Of a stretch of 64,000 nt of DNA, positions 8,669-18,371 are shown one piece after another. The notes below the pieces were generated by a model that saw only the letters and a list, made by a program, of their open reading frames with translations, searched no databases and was not told the DNA's origin. The DNA comes from CAVYXK01 sp963772445. Lineage in GTDB: Bacteria > Pseudomonadota > Alphaproteobacteria > Acetobacterales > Acetobacteraceae. The position numbers and the translations under genes are program-made. The stretch is taken from NCBI GenBank assembly GCA_963772445.1, contig CAVYXK010000003.1:372001-436000 (forward strand), read 5' to 3'. Within the stretch, counting starts at the first letter, position 1. Every line of letters begins with the position of its first letter.

Positions 8669-9667
8669 CTAACCCTTCGGCCGCGGCTGCGCGACAGCCC
8701 CCCGTGTCGCTCGAGGCTTTGGCGCTGCCGCTATCACCGAATCCCGCCGCAGCCGGTTTTCCCCCAGGAACAGCAGAATCGGCGCGGCGATGAAGATCGA
8801 AGATGACGTACCGACCACGATCCCGAACAGCATCACCCACGCAAACCCCGAGATCGACGCACCGCCGAACAAAGCCAGCGGCAGTGACGCCAGGAACACC
8901 GTCGCCGAGGTACCCAATGTCCGGTTCAGCGTCTCATTGATCGAAAGATCTATCAGATCGCGCAGCGGCATCGACTTATATTTGCGCAAATTCTCCCGCA
9001 CCCGGTCGTACACCACCACCTTGTCGTTGGTGGAATAGCCCAGGATCGTCAGGATCGCCGCCACCATCACCAGGTCGAAGTCGAACCGCGTGATCACCAG
9101 GAAGCCGACGGCCTTGGTGATGTCCAGCACCAGCGTCACCACCGCGCCGACCGCGAACTCCCACTCGAAGCGGAACCAGATATAAACCAGGATCATCGCC
9201 AGGCTGATCACCAGCGCCAGGATCCCATTTCGCAGTAGCTCGGCTGAGACCGATGCGCCGATCGCATCGGTCCGCAGCACCTTGCTGCCCGGCACCGCCT
9301 TGTTCAGCGCCGCGCGCACCTGCTCCACCATCGCGTCTGTGGCCTGCGCGGTCGGCTGCACGCCAAGCCGGATCAACACTTCGTCCGCCGCGCCGAAGCG
9401 CTGCACTCCCTGCTGGGGAATATGCTCGGCCGTCAGCGCCGACCGGATCTTGCCAAAATCCGCCGGCCCGGGCGTGCGCACCTCCATCACGATGCCGCCC
9501 GAGAAGTCGATCCCAAGCCGCGGCCCAGGATGGATGAACAGGATGATCGAAGCCGTCGACAGGATCGCCGAGACGATCAGCCCCATGAACCGCCCGCGCA
9601 TGAACTGGATGCGCGTCCCATCGGGGACCAGCCGGAAATGCGGTCGCAGCAGGAAGGAAAGGAACAT
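8669..9667 (-). CDS. secF: Protein translocase subunit SecF
   Basis: 332 residues. The first membrane helix (about residues 28-46) is followed by GIDFSGGIVMEVRT, the periplasmic domain, and the five-helix C-terminal export domain with the conserved YSTNDKVVVYDRVREN and INETLNRTLGTS motifs. SecF works with SecD in the inner membrane to use proton motive force in the late step of Sec export. The start at ATG 9667 follows secD by 6 bases, so the pair is co-transcribed. Confidence 0.95.
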   Translation of the reverse strand: MFLSFLLRPHFRLVPDGTRIQFMRGRFMGLIVSAILSTASIILFIHPGPRLGIDFSGGIVMEVRTPGPADFGKIRSALTAEHIPQQGVQRFGAADEVLIRLGVQPTAQATDAMVEQVRAALNKAVPGSKVLRTDAIGASVSAELLRNGILALVISLAMILVYIWFRFEWEFAVGAVVTLVLDITKAVGFLVITRFDFDLVMVAAILTILGYSTNDKVVVYDRVRENLRKYKSMPLRDLIDLSINETLNRTLGTSATVFLASLPLALFGGASISGFAWVMLFGIVVGTSSSIFIAAPILLFLGENRLRRDSVIAAAPKPRATRGAVAQPRPKG

Positions 9668-9673
9668 GTCGAC

Positions 9674-11252
9674 CTACACCGGCAACAGGCGAGGGCGCGT
9701 GGCGATATACCAGCGCGAGACCAAAAGGCGTGTCAGCATCCAGGCGGTGAACAGGCTGGTGGCGATGCCCACCGTGATCGTCACGGCGAAACCACGCACC
9801 GGGCCGGAGCCGAAGATGAACAGCATCACATGCGCCAGGAACGCCGTGGCATTGGAATCGAAGATCGTGCGGTAAGCGCGCAGGAACCCGTGCTCCAGCG
9901 CCTGCAAGGGTGGCCGCCCGTTGCGCTGCTCCTCGCGGACCCGCTCGTTGATAAGGATATTGGCATCGACCGCCATCCCGAGCGTTAGCAGGATCCCCGC
10001 CATGCCTGGCAGCGTCAGCGTCGCCTGCAACAGCGACATGATCGCCAGCATCAGGACCAGGTTCACCACCAGGCAGACATTCGCGAACCAGCCAAGCAGG
10101 CCATAGAAGAACACCATAAACCCGACCACCAGCAGGAAGCCGACGCCGAGCGCGATCGCTCCGGCGCGGATCGAAATCCGCACCCAGCTCAGGGCCGATG
10201 CTATTCTCCTCGATGACGGTAAGGGGCGCGGGCAGAGCCCCGGCGCGCAACAGCAGCGCGAGGTCAGAGGCCGAGGCGGCGGTGAAATTGCCGCTAATCT
10301 GCCCGCGTCCGCCCAGGATCGGCTCGCGGATCACCGGCGCGCTGATCACCTTGTTATCCAGCACGATGGCGAAGCGCCGCCCGACATTGTTACGGGTCAC
10401 GTCGGCAAAGCGTCGCGCGCCCACCGAGTTGAACGTGAAGTTCACCACCCATTGGCCGGTCTGCTGGTCCGTTCCCGCGCGGGCGTCAGTCAGATCGCCG
10501 CCATCCACATCTACGCGGTCATAGACCGCGATCTTCTCGTTCGGGTTATCCTGCATCTGCAGATAAGAAACACCAGGCGGCGGTGGTGCTGCCGAAGCCG
10601 GGTTGGCGCTCTCATCGACGAGCTGGAACGTCATATGCGCCGTCTCGCCGAGAAGCTGCTTGATGCGTTCCGGATCGCCGATGCCGGGAAGCTGCACCAC
10701 GATCCGCAATTCGCCCTCCTGCGCGACCTGCGGATCGACCACCCCGGTCGCGTCGATTCGCCGGCGCACGATCTCGATCGACTGCTGCAGCGCCGCAGCC
10801 GCCCGGCTGCGCAAGGCCACCTCCGATAATGTCAGGGTGATCTGTCCCCCAGGGGCGGAGGACAGAACCAGGTCGGGCGTGCTCAACGCCCCCTCGGTCG
10901 AAACCAGCGGTTGCAGCGCCGCGAGCCCATCGTTCAGCCGGGTGGGGTCTTGAAGCTGCACGACCACCCGGTTCTGCGCCGGCTCAGCCTGGATCGTGCG
11001 ATAGAAGATCTCGCGGTTGACCAGGGCCTGGCGGATCGAGCCGATCAATCCGTTGAGCCGCTGCTTGATGACCGCGCTCATATCCACCTGCATCAGCAGG
11101 TAACTGCCACCCTGCAGGTCGAGCCCAAGATGCACCTGCCGCCACGGCAACCACGGGGCGGGCACGCGGGCCAGGTTGGGGATGCAAAGCAACGCACCCA
11201 GCACACAGGCGCCGAGAATCAAGGACGCCTTCAGGCGGCTGAAATACATCAT
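9674..11252 (-). CDS. secD: Protein translocase subunit SecD (frameshift as given)
   Basis: The N-terminal helix and HLGLDLQGGSYLLMQVD motif, periplasmic domains (EIVRRRIDATGVVDPQV; GRGQISGNFTAASASDLALL) and C-terminal membrane domain (GMAVDANILINERVREE; FDSNATAFLAHVML) are all present. The frame breaks after GPELGAD at 10174-10176, where one extra base separates it from SIRAGAIALGVGFLL. Removing one base restores 525 residues. Loss of SecD is not expected in a healthy cell, so a sequence error is the simplest reading. Upstream on the same strand are the hydrolase and the aminotransferase; no yajC is seen. Confidence 0.9.
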
Positions 11253-11287
11253 TGGTGACAGGCGGGCGGTTGGCGCATGCGGGCGGC

Positions 11288-12146
11288 TTATACGCTCTGC
11301 GCGGCGTTGGACAGAGGGGCGGAATCAGCCAGCAGCGCGTCAAGCGTCGCGTTGAATGCTTCTGCCGCCTCATAAGCGACCCAATGCCCAGCTCCCTCGA
11401 TCACGCGGAACCGCAGCTCCGGCCGCAGCGCCCGGAGCGCCTCCTCGCGCGCGGCGATGTTGGGCAACGACGGCGCATCCCGGCTGCCCCAGATGCCGTT
11501 CACCGGGCAACGCACCGTGGCGAGCGCTTCACGCAGGAAGGTTCCGCGCGAAATAGGCGGGCTCTTCAGACGTGAATGGCGGGTGTTCCAGTCCTGGATC
11601 GCCAGAGCCAGCTCATCGATCCGCGCCGGGTCGGCAATCATCAACCGGGCGAGGTTCGTCCGGTGTGCCGCGACCCGGGGATTCCCTTGCAGGTGCCGAA
11701 CTTTCACGAGCTCAGTCCGCCCTCGCGGCAGCCCGATCCCGCCGGAGCCGACAATGGTCAGCGACCGCACTCGCCAGCAGTCGCGTGCCGCGAGGCACCC
11801 GGCAACCACGCCGCCATAGGAAAATCCCGCCAGGTCGCACCGCGTCTCCGGCCCGATCACCCGATCGAGTCCCTGCGCCAAGACGGCGGCAGTGTCCCAA
11901 GGGTCGTCCGGGTGCGGGGGCATATCGAACTCGCCGAGCCCCGGCAGATCGGCGGCCACGACCAGCCGCCGTGGCGCGAAATACGGGATGGTACGCACCC
12001 AGTGCCGCCACGAGCCGGTCCCGCCGTGCAACAGCACCAGCGCCGGGCCGGCGCCCCACGCATGCCAAACCATGCGCCTGTCGCCGCATGGCGTTTCGAC
12101 CCGCGTCTTCCAGCCGCCGCAGGACCGCCGCCGGGTCTTCCGTCAC
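11288..12146 (-). CDS. Alpha/beta fold hydrolase (frameshift near the N-terminus)
   Basis: The oxyanion motif LVLLHGGTGSWRHWVR, nucleophile elbow AGFSYGG (Ser), and late GAGHWVAYE (His) mark an alpha/beta hydrolase. The intact frame starts at ATG 12073, but the family normally begins earlier with VETPCGDRRMVW, which is encoded just upstream. A GTG at 12146 overlaps the aminotransferase stop (GTGA) and opens MTEDPAAVLRRLEDA; the two frames join if one G is removed from the GGG run at 12100-12102. This gives 285 residues. The substrate is unknown. Confidence 0.8.
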
Positions 12147-13303
12147 CGCCACCCGCGCAGCCGCTCGGCAGCCTCCGCCATATCGGCTTCCGGCCCGCAA
12201 TAGCTGAACCGGATGAACCGGTTGCCGCGCCGGCGATCGAAATCCACTCCCGGCGTGGCTGCGATCCCGGCTTCCGCCAGCATGCGGGCGCAGAACTGAA
12301 CACTGTCGTTCGACCGCTCGCCGATATCGGCAAACAGGTAGAACGCTCCTTCGGCAGGGCTCAGCCGAGGAAACCCCGCCTCGGGCAACGCCCGCAGCAA
12401 CAGCTCGCGCGATCGCCGGTAGCGGGCCACGTTCGCCCGCAGCTCGGCGCCGCAGTCGAACGCCGCCTCGGCGGCTACCTGCGAGATGTGCGGGGCGCTG
12501 ATGAACAGATTCTGCGCCAGGCATTCCACCGGCCGGACCAGATCTTCGGGCAGGACCAGCCAGCCGACCCGCCAGCCGGTCATGCTGAAATACTTCGAGA
12601 AGCTGTTCACCACTATTGCATGCCGGCTGAGCGCCGCCGCGGTCGAGATCGCGCTGGCGTAATGCAGACCGTGATAGATCTCGTCACTGACCAGTCGCAC
12701 TCCGGCGCCGTCGCACCAGGCGGCAATGACGGCCAACTCCTCGGGATGCAGCATCGTGCCGGCCGGGTTGCACGGGCTTGCCACCACCAGTCCATCAGGC
12801 GGCGGATCGAGCCGCTCCAACATGTCCACGCTGGGCTGGAACCGGGTTTCGGGCCCGGCCTCCAGGATCACCGGCTGGATGCCGAGCGCCGTCAGAATGT
12901 TCACGTAAGGCGGATAGAACGGAGCGGCCAGCGCGACGCGGTCGCCAGGGTCAAAGGCCGCCAGGAAAGCCAGCGGAAAGCCGCCGGAAGCGCCCACCGT
13001 GACGGCGACCCGCTCCATCGGCAAGTTCAGGCCGTACCAGCCGCGGTAATGCGCGGCGATCCGCTCGCGCAGCGATCGGCGGCCGAGCGCCTCGGTGTAG
13101 CCGAGCGGTTGGCCCGACTGCAGCGCGGCGACAGCGGCCGCTCGCGCACCGGCCGGCGCCCCGGTGCCGGGCTGGCCCACTTCCATCCGGATCACCCCCG
13201 CGCCACCAGCCGGCATTGCCGCCTCGCGCGCATTGGCCGCCGCGATCACGTCCATCACCAGGAACGGCGGCGCCGACGCACCCCGACCGATTTTCAGTGC
13301 CAT
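12143..13303 (-). CDS. PLP-dependent class I/II aminotransferase
   Basis: 386 residues from ATG 13303, which has a GAGGGGG ribosome site; the upstream in-frame extension looks non-coding. Fold type I features are the Asn in ASPCNPAGTMLHPEELA, the Asp/Tyr of VSDEIYHGLHY and the Schiff-base Lys in NSFSKYFSMTGWRVGW. This is the aspartate aminotransferase-like branch (AAT I) and the amino acid substrate cannot be told by eye. The stop overlaps the next gene by 4 bases. Confidence 0.9.
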   Translation of the reverse strand: MALKIGRGASAPPFLVMDVIAAANAREAAMPAGGAGVIRMEVGQPGTGAPAGARAAAVAALQSGQPLGYTEALGRRSLRERIAAHYRGWYGLNLPMERVAVTVGASGGFPLAFLAAFDPGDRVALAAPFYPPYVNILTALGIQPVILEAGPETRFQPSVDMLERLDPPPDGLVVASPCNPAGTMLHPEELAVIAAWCDGAGVRLVSDEIYHGLHYASAISTAAALSRHAIVVNSFSKYFSMTGWRVGWLVLPEDLVRPVECLAQNLFISAPHISQVAAEAAFDCGAELRANVARYRRSRELLLRALPEAGFPRLSPAEGAFYLFADIGERSNDSVQFCARMLAEAGIAATPGVDFDRRRGNRFIRFSYCGPEADMAEAAERLRGWR

Positions 13304-13446
13304 GCCCCCTCTTCGGCAAACCGCGTGGGGGATGCAAGGGCTGCCGGGCTGGGTTGTGTGCCTCAATTGTGACCGGCCGCCGACTGGCATCGTTACGGCG
13401 CTCGCCTCACATCGGTTTGTGTCATACAGCCGAAGGAGACAGGCCG

Positions 13447-13665
13447 ATGCCCCATCAGGACAGCAAGGACACCGCACGGTTGATGATCAAGCGCCACGGA
13501 TTACAGGCCCAGGCCGTCGCGCTCGAGCATGTGCAGGAGATGCGGCTGCAGGGTGACACCGCTGGCCTCGACCGCTGGCAGTCGATCTACGCAGCGATCT
13601 GCGAGCTGCGGCGCAGTGCGGGGCAGAGTGTCGGTCCGGAGGAGGCGAGGGATTACCGCTCATAG
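13447..13665 (+). CDS. Small conserved alphaproteobacterial protein
   Basis: 72 residues, MPHQDSKDTARLMIKRHG... with two helical parts and CELRRS near the end. The pattern DTARLxIKRHG followed by a helix and a short W-containing helix is seen in many small hypothetical proteins of alphaproteobacteria. The AAGGAGAC ribosome site is 6 bases before ATG 13447. The function is unknown. Confidence 0.7.
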   Translation: MPHQDSKDTARLMIKRHGLQAQAVALEHVQEMRLQGDTAGLDRWQSIYAAICELRRSAGQSVGPEEARDYRS

Positions 13666-13719
13666 GTTGGCGCCTCCCTGCCGCGCGTGCCGATAGCTCG
13701 CACGCAAACGCTATCCACC

Positions 13720-13745
13720 GCGCCCCGGCACCCGCGCCGGGGCGC
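13720..13745. terminator. GC-rich stem-loop after the small gene
   Basis: GCGCCCCGGC pairs perfectly with GCCGGGGCGC across a 6-base loop. No T-run follows, so this is a stem-loop that could end or pause transcription rather than a classical intrinsic terminator. The remaining intergenic DNA from 13666 to 14043 holds no gene that I can support. Confidence 0.4.
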
Positions 13746-14043
13746 GCGCCGCTTCAAAATGTGTTGACATGGTCTATCGTATTTCTAATCGTAACTTGTC
13801 GTAACCGGTCGCCTGTCAACTGCTTCCCAAACAGCAGCACTCGCCATGCCAAGCGCCCTCGCGACGTAACACAGCGCTACGCTTCAGCATGTCTGCAACT
13901 CTGATATGCGACTCACGAACCTACACGAACGTGGCCGCGGTCTGAAATCGCGAACAGCGCCCGGCGCGGAGCATCGCTGTCGGTCGTCGCAGGCTCGTGC
14001 GAAAGCCCGCGTCTGGCACTCGTGCTTTGAAGGAGAGACGATC

Positions 14044-14172
14044 ATGAGGGCACTTCTACTAGCGGCCATGGCCGTGCTGACACTTTCAATTGCAACCTCT
14101 GTATTTGCCGAGGAAGGCGGTGGCAATGGGGGCAACGATGCTCGGTCCACTGCTCAGCACTACGAGCACTGA
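14044..14172 (+). CDS. Short exported peptide (42 residues)
   Basis: MRALLLAAMAVLTLSIATSV is a signal-peptide-like stretch, with FAEEGG giving a likely FA-E cleavage site, leaving a mature peptide of about 19 residues rich in Gly, Asn and His ending YEH. A GAAGGAGAG ribosome site precedes ATG 14044. No family recognised. It could be a small periplasmic peptide; the clear translation signals argue against chance. Confidence 0.5.
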   Translation: MRALLLAAMAVLTLSIATSVFAEEGGGNGGNDARSTAQHYEH

Positions 14173-14208
14173 TACACAGGCTCGAGGGCGAGTGATGGCT
14201 GCGGCCGT

Positions 14209-14724
14209 TCAGCTCCGCCCGTAATCGTCCTGAAGACGTTCGGTATCGCTCTCATCCAGGTGCTCCCCGTGCTGCACCTCGATGAACAGCAGATCCTCAG
14301 TGCCCGGATTTTCGATACGGTGGGCATCGCTCAGGCCGATAAGGACGTGCTGACCCGCGGCAACGGGAAAGACCTCGTTGCCGCGGGTCACCTTCCCCGA
14401 GCCGGCGACGATGATCCAGTGCTCGGCGCGATGGGCATGGCGCTGCAGCGATAGCCGTGCGCCCGGGTGGACCAGGATGCGCTTCACGGCGTAGTTCGGT
14501 CCGACGGCCAGGATTTCCCAATGGCCCCACGGGCGGTCATCGCGCTGGCCGATCGCATAGGTGACGGGCACGGGCGCCTCCTTCGATCGTTCTGGGATAT
14601 CCGTTCGCAGCCGATCCTGCCATTCCCAGGCGGACGGCAGAAGACCTCGACCGCTGCGTGCCCCCCGGGAAGGCGTCAGCCGCCTGCCGTAATTCCCTCT
14701 TGCCTGATCGCTCGGGTCGGTCAT
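14209..14724 (-). CDS. Cupin protein like the C-terminal domain of type II phosphomannose isomerase
   Basis: 171 residues from ATG 14724. WGHWEILAVGPNYAVKRILV, then PGARLSLQRHAHRAEHWIIV (metal-binding His and Glu of the cupin) and VAAGQHVLIGLSDAHRIENP match the ManC/AlgA isomerase domain. The pyrophosphorylase domain is absent, so this is a stand-alone cupin; mannose-6-phosphate isomerase activity is possible but unproven. The N-terminal 45 residues are low-complexity and the true start could be later. Divergent from the transporter at 14768 across 43 bases. Confidence 0.75.
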   Translation of the reverse strand: MTDPSDQARGNYGRRLTPSRGARSGRGLLPSAWEWQDRLRTDIPERSKEAPVPVTYAIGQRDDRPWGHWEILAVGPNYAVKRILVHPGARLSLQRHAHRAEHWIIVAGSGKVTRGNEVFPVAAGQHVLIGLSDAHRIENPGTEDLLFIEVQHGEHLDESDTERLQDDYGRS

Positions 14725-14767
14725 AGTTTGGTAACAAAACCAAGGTCCGAGTTTAGGGGAAACGACC

Positions 14768-16114
14768 ATGTCAAGCACCACGGGCATGCCGGCCTGGGAA
14801 ACTGGCGTACTGTCCGAAGACGAACACGGCGCCCAACTCCGGCGGGCAGTGATCGCCAGCACGATCGGCACCACCATCGAGTGGTACGATTTCTTCCTCT
14901 ACAGCGCGGTCACCGGCCTGGTCTTCGCTAAGCTCTACTTTCCGAACTCCGACCCGTTGGTCGGCACGCTCAATGCCTTCGCCATCTACGCGGTGGGGTT
15001 CGTCGCGCGCCCGATCGGCGCGGCCATCTTCGGCCACTGGGGCGACCGGCTGGGCCGCAAGGCGGCGCTGATCGCCACGCTGATGCTGATGGGAATCGCC
15101 ACCTTCCTGGTGGGCCTCGTTCCGACGTATGCCAGCATCGGTATCTGGGGGGCGATCATCCTGACCGTCTTGCGGTTCGTCCAGGGCGTAGGCGTGGGTG
15201 GCGAATGGGGTGGATCGGTGCTGCTGTCGATGGAGTGGGCACGCACCAATCACCATCGCGGTTTCGTCGCATCCTGGCCGCAATGGGGCGTCCCCGCCGG
15301 CCTGTTCCTGTCCACCCTCGCCGTGCTGTCGTTCAGCGCCATCGCCGGGGACGCATTCGTCACCTGGGGCTGGCGGATTCCCTTCCTGATCAGCATCGTG
15401 CTGGTGGGGATCGGCCTGTGGATCCGGCTTGGGATCATGGAGACGCCGATCTTCCGTCGCCTGCTGGCCGAGGACCGGGTGGAAAAGGCCCCAGTCGCCG
15501 AGGTGTTCCGCAAGCAGCCGCGGGAGGTGTTCCTGAGTGCCTTCGCGCGCATGGGCGAGCAGGCGCCGTTCTACGTCTTCACGGCTTTCATCTTCGCCTA
15601 CGGGGTGGGCGAGCTCAAAATGACACGCGACCTGCTGCTGGTCTCAGTACTGGTTGCCTCGGTGCTATCTTTCTTCAGCATCCCGATTGCCGGGCACCTG
15701 TCGGACAAATACGGGCGAAGGAAGGTGTATCTCGTCGGTGCGGTGATGACAGGGGTCTTCGCGTGGATCTATTTTGCGCTAATCAGCACGGCGGTACCGT
15801 TCCTTGTTTTCCTGATGATCGTGGTCTCGCTAATTCCACACGACACCATGTACGGCCCGCAGGCCGCATTGATCGCCGAGAGCTTCACCGGACGCCTGCG
15901 CTATTCCGGAGCTTCGATTGGCTACCAGCTCGCGTCCATCATCGCCGGTGGGCCGGCGCCGCTGATCGCCACAGCACTGCTCGCGGCGACCCACTCATGG
16001 GTGCCGATTGCTATCTATATCTCGGCCTGCGCGGTGATCAGCATCATCGCCGCAAGCATGATGCCCGACTACACCAACCGGGACATCTCGGTGGAGTATG
16101 CGCACACGACCTGA
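14768..16114 (+). CDS. MFS transporter, metabolite:H+ symporter (MHS) family
   Basis: 448 residues with 12 predicted membrane helices. The signature IGTTIEWYDFFLYSAVTGLV near the N-terminus, GHWGDRLGRKAALIATLMLM between helices 2 and 3, and RFVQGVGVGGEWGGSVLL in helix 4 are typical of the MHS group (KgtP, ProP, ShiA). Substrates of this group are organic acids, betaine or shikimate; which one applies here cannot be told. A second DKYGRRKVYLVG loop is present in the C-terminal half. Confidence 0.9.
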   Translation: MSSTTGMPAWETGVLSEDEHGAQLRRAVIASTIGTTIEWYDFFLYSAVTGLVFAKLYFPNSDPLVGTLNAFAIYAVGFVARPIGAAIFGHWGDRLGRKAALIATLMLMGIATFLVGLVPTYASIGIWGAIILTVLRFVQGVGVGGEWGGSVLLSMEWARTNHHRGFVASWPQWGVPAGLFLSTLAVLSFSAIAGDAFVTWGWRIPFLISIVLVGIGLWIRLGIMETPIFRRLLAEDRVEKAPVAEVFRKQPREVFLSAFARMGEQAPFYVFTAFIFAYGVGELKMTRDLLLVSVLVASVLSFFSIPIAGHLSDKYGRRKVYLVGAVMTGVFAWIYFALISTAVPFLVFLMIVVSLIPHDTMYGPQAALIAESFTGRLRYSGASIGYQLASIIAGGPAPLIATALLAATHSWVPIAIYISACAVISIIAASMMPDYTNRDISVEYAHTT

Positions 16115-16139
16115 TAGGTGAGCGGCGAAGTTCTCCTTA

Positions 16140-16199
16140 AACCTCTCCCGCTCTGCGGGAGAGGTCGCCGCGCGGCAGCGCGGCGGGTGAGGGTGCCGG
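16140..16199. repeat. Intergenic REP-like repeat, copy A
   Basis: ACCTCTCCCGCTCTGCGGGA followed by GAGGTCGCCGCGCGGCAGCG and GGCGGGTGAGGGTGCCG. The unit is self-complementary (CTCTCCCGC/GCGGGAGAG) and recurs at 16932-16990, so the oxygenase gene is bracketed by two copies. It belongs to a repeat class widespread in proteobacteria. Confidence 0.8.
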
Positions 16200-16269
16200 G
16201 ACTCGTCGGCGACTCCGGTCACCCTAAACCCGCTCTGCGTCACCCTGACGGTGGTCCGGCGTCCCGACT

Positions 16270-16902
16270 TTACGCCGCCCGGGTCAGCCGCTTGACGAAA
16301 GCCGAGACCCGGTGCCGGCGCAGCTCGCTCCGCGCTTTCGCATCCGTTGTCATGTAATTGAGCTGGATGCTGAAACGCTGGCCGGTGAACACCTTGTGCC
16401 CGTGCCAGGTATTCGGCCCATTCGGGAACACTACCAGCGTGCCGTTCACCGGCGGCACCTCGGCGCCGTAATCCTCCAGGTCGCGAGGCCCGCGCAGCAG
16501 CCGAAGGCATCCCTCGTGCCCGGCGAAGGTCCCATTCTCCGGGTTCAGGTACAGCAACACCGTCACGCGCTTAGCCGTTGAGTCGACATGGATGTGCCCA
16601 TCGCGCTCGTTGGTCCAGCCGCGCAGGGTCAGCATGGTCGGTGCATCAGTCAGGTCGAGGCCAAAGCGGTCGGCGATCACCTTGCGCAGCGCCGGTCCCT
16701 CCAGCTCCTGGACCAGCGCCTTGGCCGCCGGCCCGAGCCTCAGCGATCCCGGCGGGATCGAGCCCCGCCGGCCGAGCGGCGGCAGGTCGGCCAGCACCGC
16801 GCGCAGTACCGCCGGAGGCACGAAATTCGGCACCACCAGATGCGGAAACGGATCAATCCCGAGTGGGGCCGAGCGCAACGCGGCATACTCCAGTTCGATC
16901 AT
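16270..16902 (-). CDS. 2OG-Fe(II) oxygenase superfamily protein
   Basis: 210 residues. The iron-binding facial triad is visible as His105-Val-Asp107 (HIHVDSTAKRVTVLLYLN) and a distal His at 167-169 (NTWHGHKVFTGQRFSIQ), with Arg176 in place to bind 2-oxoglutarate. This is the prolyl-4-hydroxylase-like fold. The substrate is unknown. Single gene between two REP-like repeats. Confidence 0.85.
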   Translation of the reverse strand: MIELEYAALRSAPLGIDPFPHLVVPNFVPPAVLRAVLADLPPLGRRGSIPPGSLRLGPAAKALVQELEGPALRKVIADRFGLDLTDAPTMLTLRGWTNERDGHIHVDSTAKRVTVLLYLNPENGTFAGHEGCLRLLRGPRDLEDYGAEVPPVNGTLVVFPNGPNTWHGHKVFTGQRFSIQLNYMTTDAKARSELRRHRVSAFVKRLTRAA

Positions 16903-16931
16903 GCCCCTTTCCTACCAGCCTGCACTCAAGA

Positions 16932-16990
16932 ACCACCTCTCCCGCTCTGCGGGAGAGGTCGCCGCGCGCAGCGCGGCGGGTGAGGGTGCC
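16932..16990. repeat. Intergenic REP-like repeat, copy B
   Basis: CACCTCTCCCGCTCTGCGGG, GAGGTCGCCGCGCGCAGCGC and GGCGGGTGAGGGTGCCG, nearly identical to copy A at 16140 and in the same orientation. Confidence 0.8.
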
Positions 16991-17116
16991 GCGACAGGCG
17001 TCCTCCTCACCCAGTTCGCCTCGCGAACCAACCAGCCTTGCGGCAGATGTGCGCTACTAGCACGAAAGCCGCCGCGTTGAAGCCCGCGGCGCAACGCGGT
17101 AATGCGCCCGGCCGCC

Positions 17117-18277
17117 ATGAACGACCGCCCAATCCCCGATACGCACGCAGGGCCCCTGCCAGCCTATCGGGCGATGGCGGCGGCCAGTATCCTGACCCCC
17201 GATCCCTCGCAGCTCATGGCCGCCGAACGGCTGCAGCATCTCTGGGTCAAGCTACAAGGCTACGACCCGCCGCCTCGTCCAGCGAACGGCAACGGCCTCC
17301 TGTCGCGCCTGTTGCGCCGCAAGCCCGTCGATGAGGCACCCCCGGGTGCGCCGAACGGGCTCTACCTTGTGGGCGAGGTCGGCCGCGGCAAGTCAATGCT
17401 GATGGACCTGTTTTTCGCCGCCGCGCGGGTGCGGCGGAAGAAGCGCATCCATTTCCACCGATTCATGCAGGATGCCCACGCGCGCATCCATGCGTTCAAG
17501 CGGGCCGATCCGGAGATCGACGATCCGATCCCGCCGCTTGCCGATGCGATCGCCGCCGAGGCGGCGCTGCTCTGTTTCGACGAGTTCCAGGTCAACGACA
17601 TCGCCGACGCGATGATCCTCGGCCGGCTGTTTCAGGCTCTGTTCGAGCGCGGCGTGATCGTCGTCGCGACCTCTAACACCAGGCCTGACGATCTGTTCAA
17701 GGGCAATCCTGGACGCGACGCGTTCCTACCCTTCATCGCACTGCTGAAGCGGCATCTCGACGTGCTGGAGCTCGACGCGGGCCGCGATTTCCGTCGCGAC
17801 CGGCTGCGCGGCATGCCGACGTGGCACGTGCCGGCGGACGCGCGGGCCGCACGCGCGCTCGACCAAGCCTTTGCCGAGCTCACCGGCCATGCCAAGCCTC
17901 GGCCGCAGGTTCTGATGGTGACCGGCCGGCGGCTGGTGGTGCCGGCGGCAGCCGAGGGCGTCGCGCGATTCGACTTCGCGGGGCTGTGCGGGGCGGCGCT
18001 CGGGCCGGGGGACTACCTGGCGCTAGCGACGCATTTCCACACGCTGATCCTGGATCGGATTCCGGTGCTCTCGCCGGACTGTTACGACGAGGCACGACGG
18101 CTCGTGATCCTGATCGATACGTTGTACGACCATCGGGTGAAGCTGGTTGCTTCGGCGGATACGTGGCCGGATCGGTTGTATCGGGACGGGGAAGGGGCGG
18201 CGATGTTCGAGCGTACTGCCTCGCGGCTGGAGGAGATGCAGAGCCAAGAGTGGTTGGCGCTGCCGCATCTGACGTGA
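17117..18277 (+). CDS. zapE: ZapE/AFG1-family ATPase
   Basis: Walker A LVGEVGRGKSMLMDLFF at about residue 90, RIHFHRFMQDAHARIH after it, Walker B ALLCFDEFQVNDIADAM, and the sensor region VVATSNTRPDDLFKGN identify an AFG1-like AAA ATPase. In E. coli ZapE acts at the division septum; in mitochondria the homologue helps degrade subunits. ATG 17102 is an alternative start 5 codons upstream. About 386 residues, normal length. It stands apart from its neighbours. Confidence 0.9.
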   Translation: MNDRPIPDTHAGPLPAYRAMAAASILTPDPSQLMAAERLQHLWVKLQGYDPPPRPANGNGLLSRLLRRKPVDEAPPGAPNGLYLVGEVGRGKSMLMDLFFAAARVRRKKRIHFHRFMQDAHARIHAFKRADPEIDDPIPPLADAIAAEAALLCFDEFQVNDIADAMILGRLFQALFERGVIVVATSNTRPDDLFKGNPGRDAFLPFIALLKRHLDVLELDAGRDFRRDRLRGMPTWHVPADARAARALDQAFAELTGHAKPRPQVLMVTGRRLVVPAAAEGVARFDFAGLCGAALGPGDYLALATHFHTLILDRIPVLSPDCYDEARRLVILIDTLYDHRVKLVASADTWPDRLYRDGEGAAMFERTASRLEEMQSQEWLALPHLT

Positions 18278-18371
18278 GTTGAGGAAGGGAAGTAAGGTAA
18301 GAAGTATTACCGCAGAGGCACAGAGGAAAATCCGAAACGGCGAGAAATTGATTCGTCTCGTCGCAGCACAG

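Noticed and set aside
8976..9673. Extension of SecD to 758 residues
   Set aside because: The extension is antisense-like sequence running through secF in another frame after the indel; the true C-terminal membrane domain lies in the alternative frame ending at 9674.
13906..14043. Extension of the small exported peptide upstream
   Set aside because: The signal peptide and ribosome site fix the start at 14044; the upstream frame is Arg-rich with no pattern.
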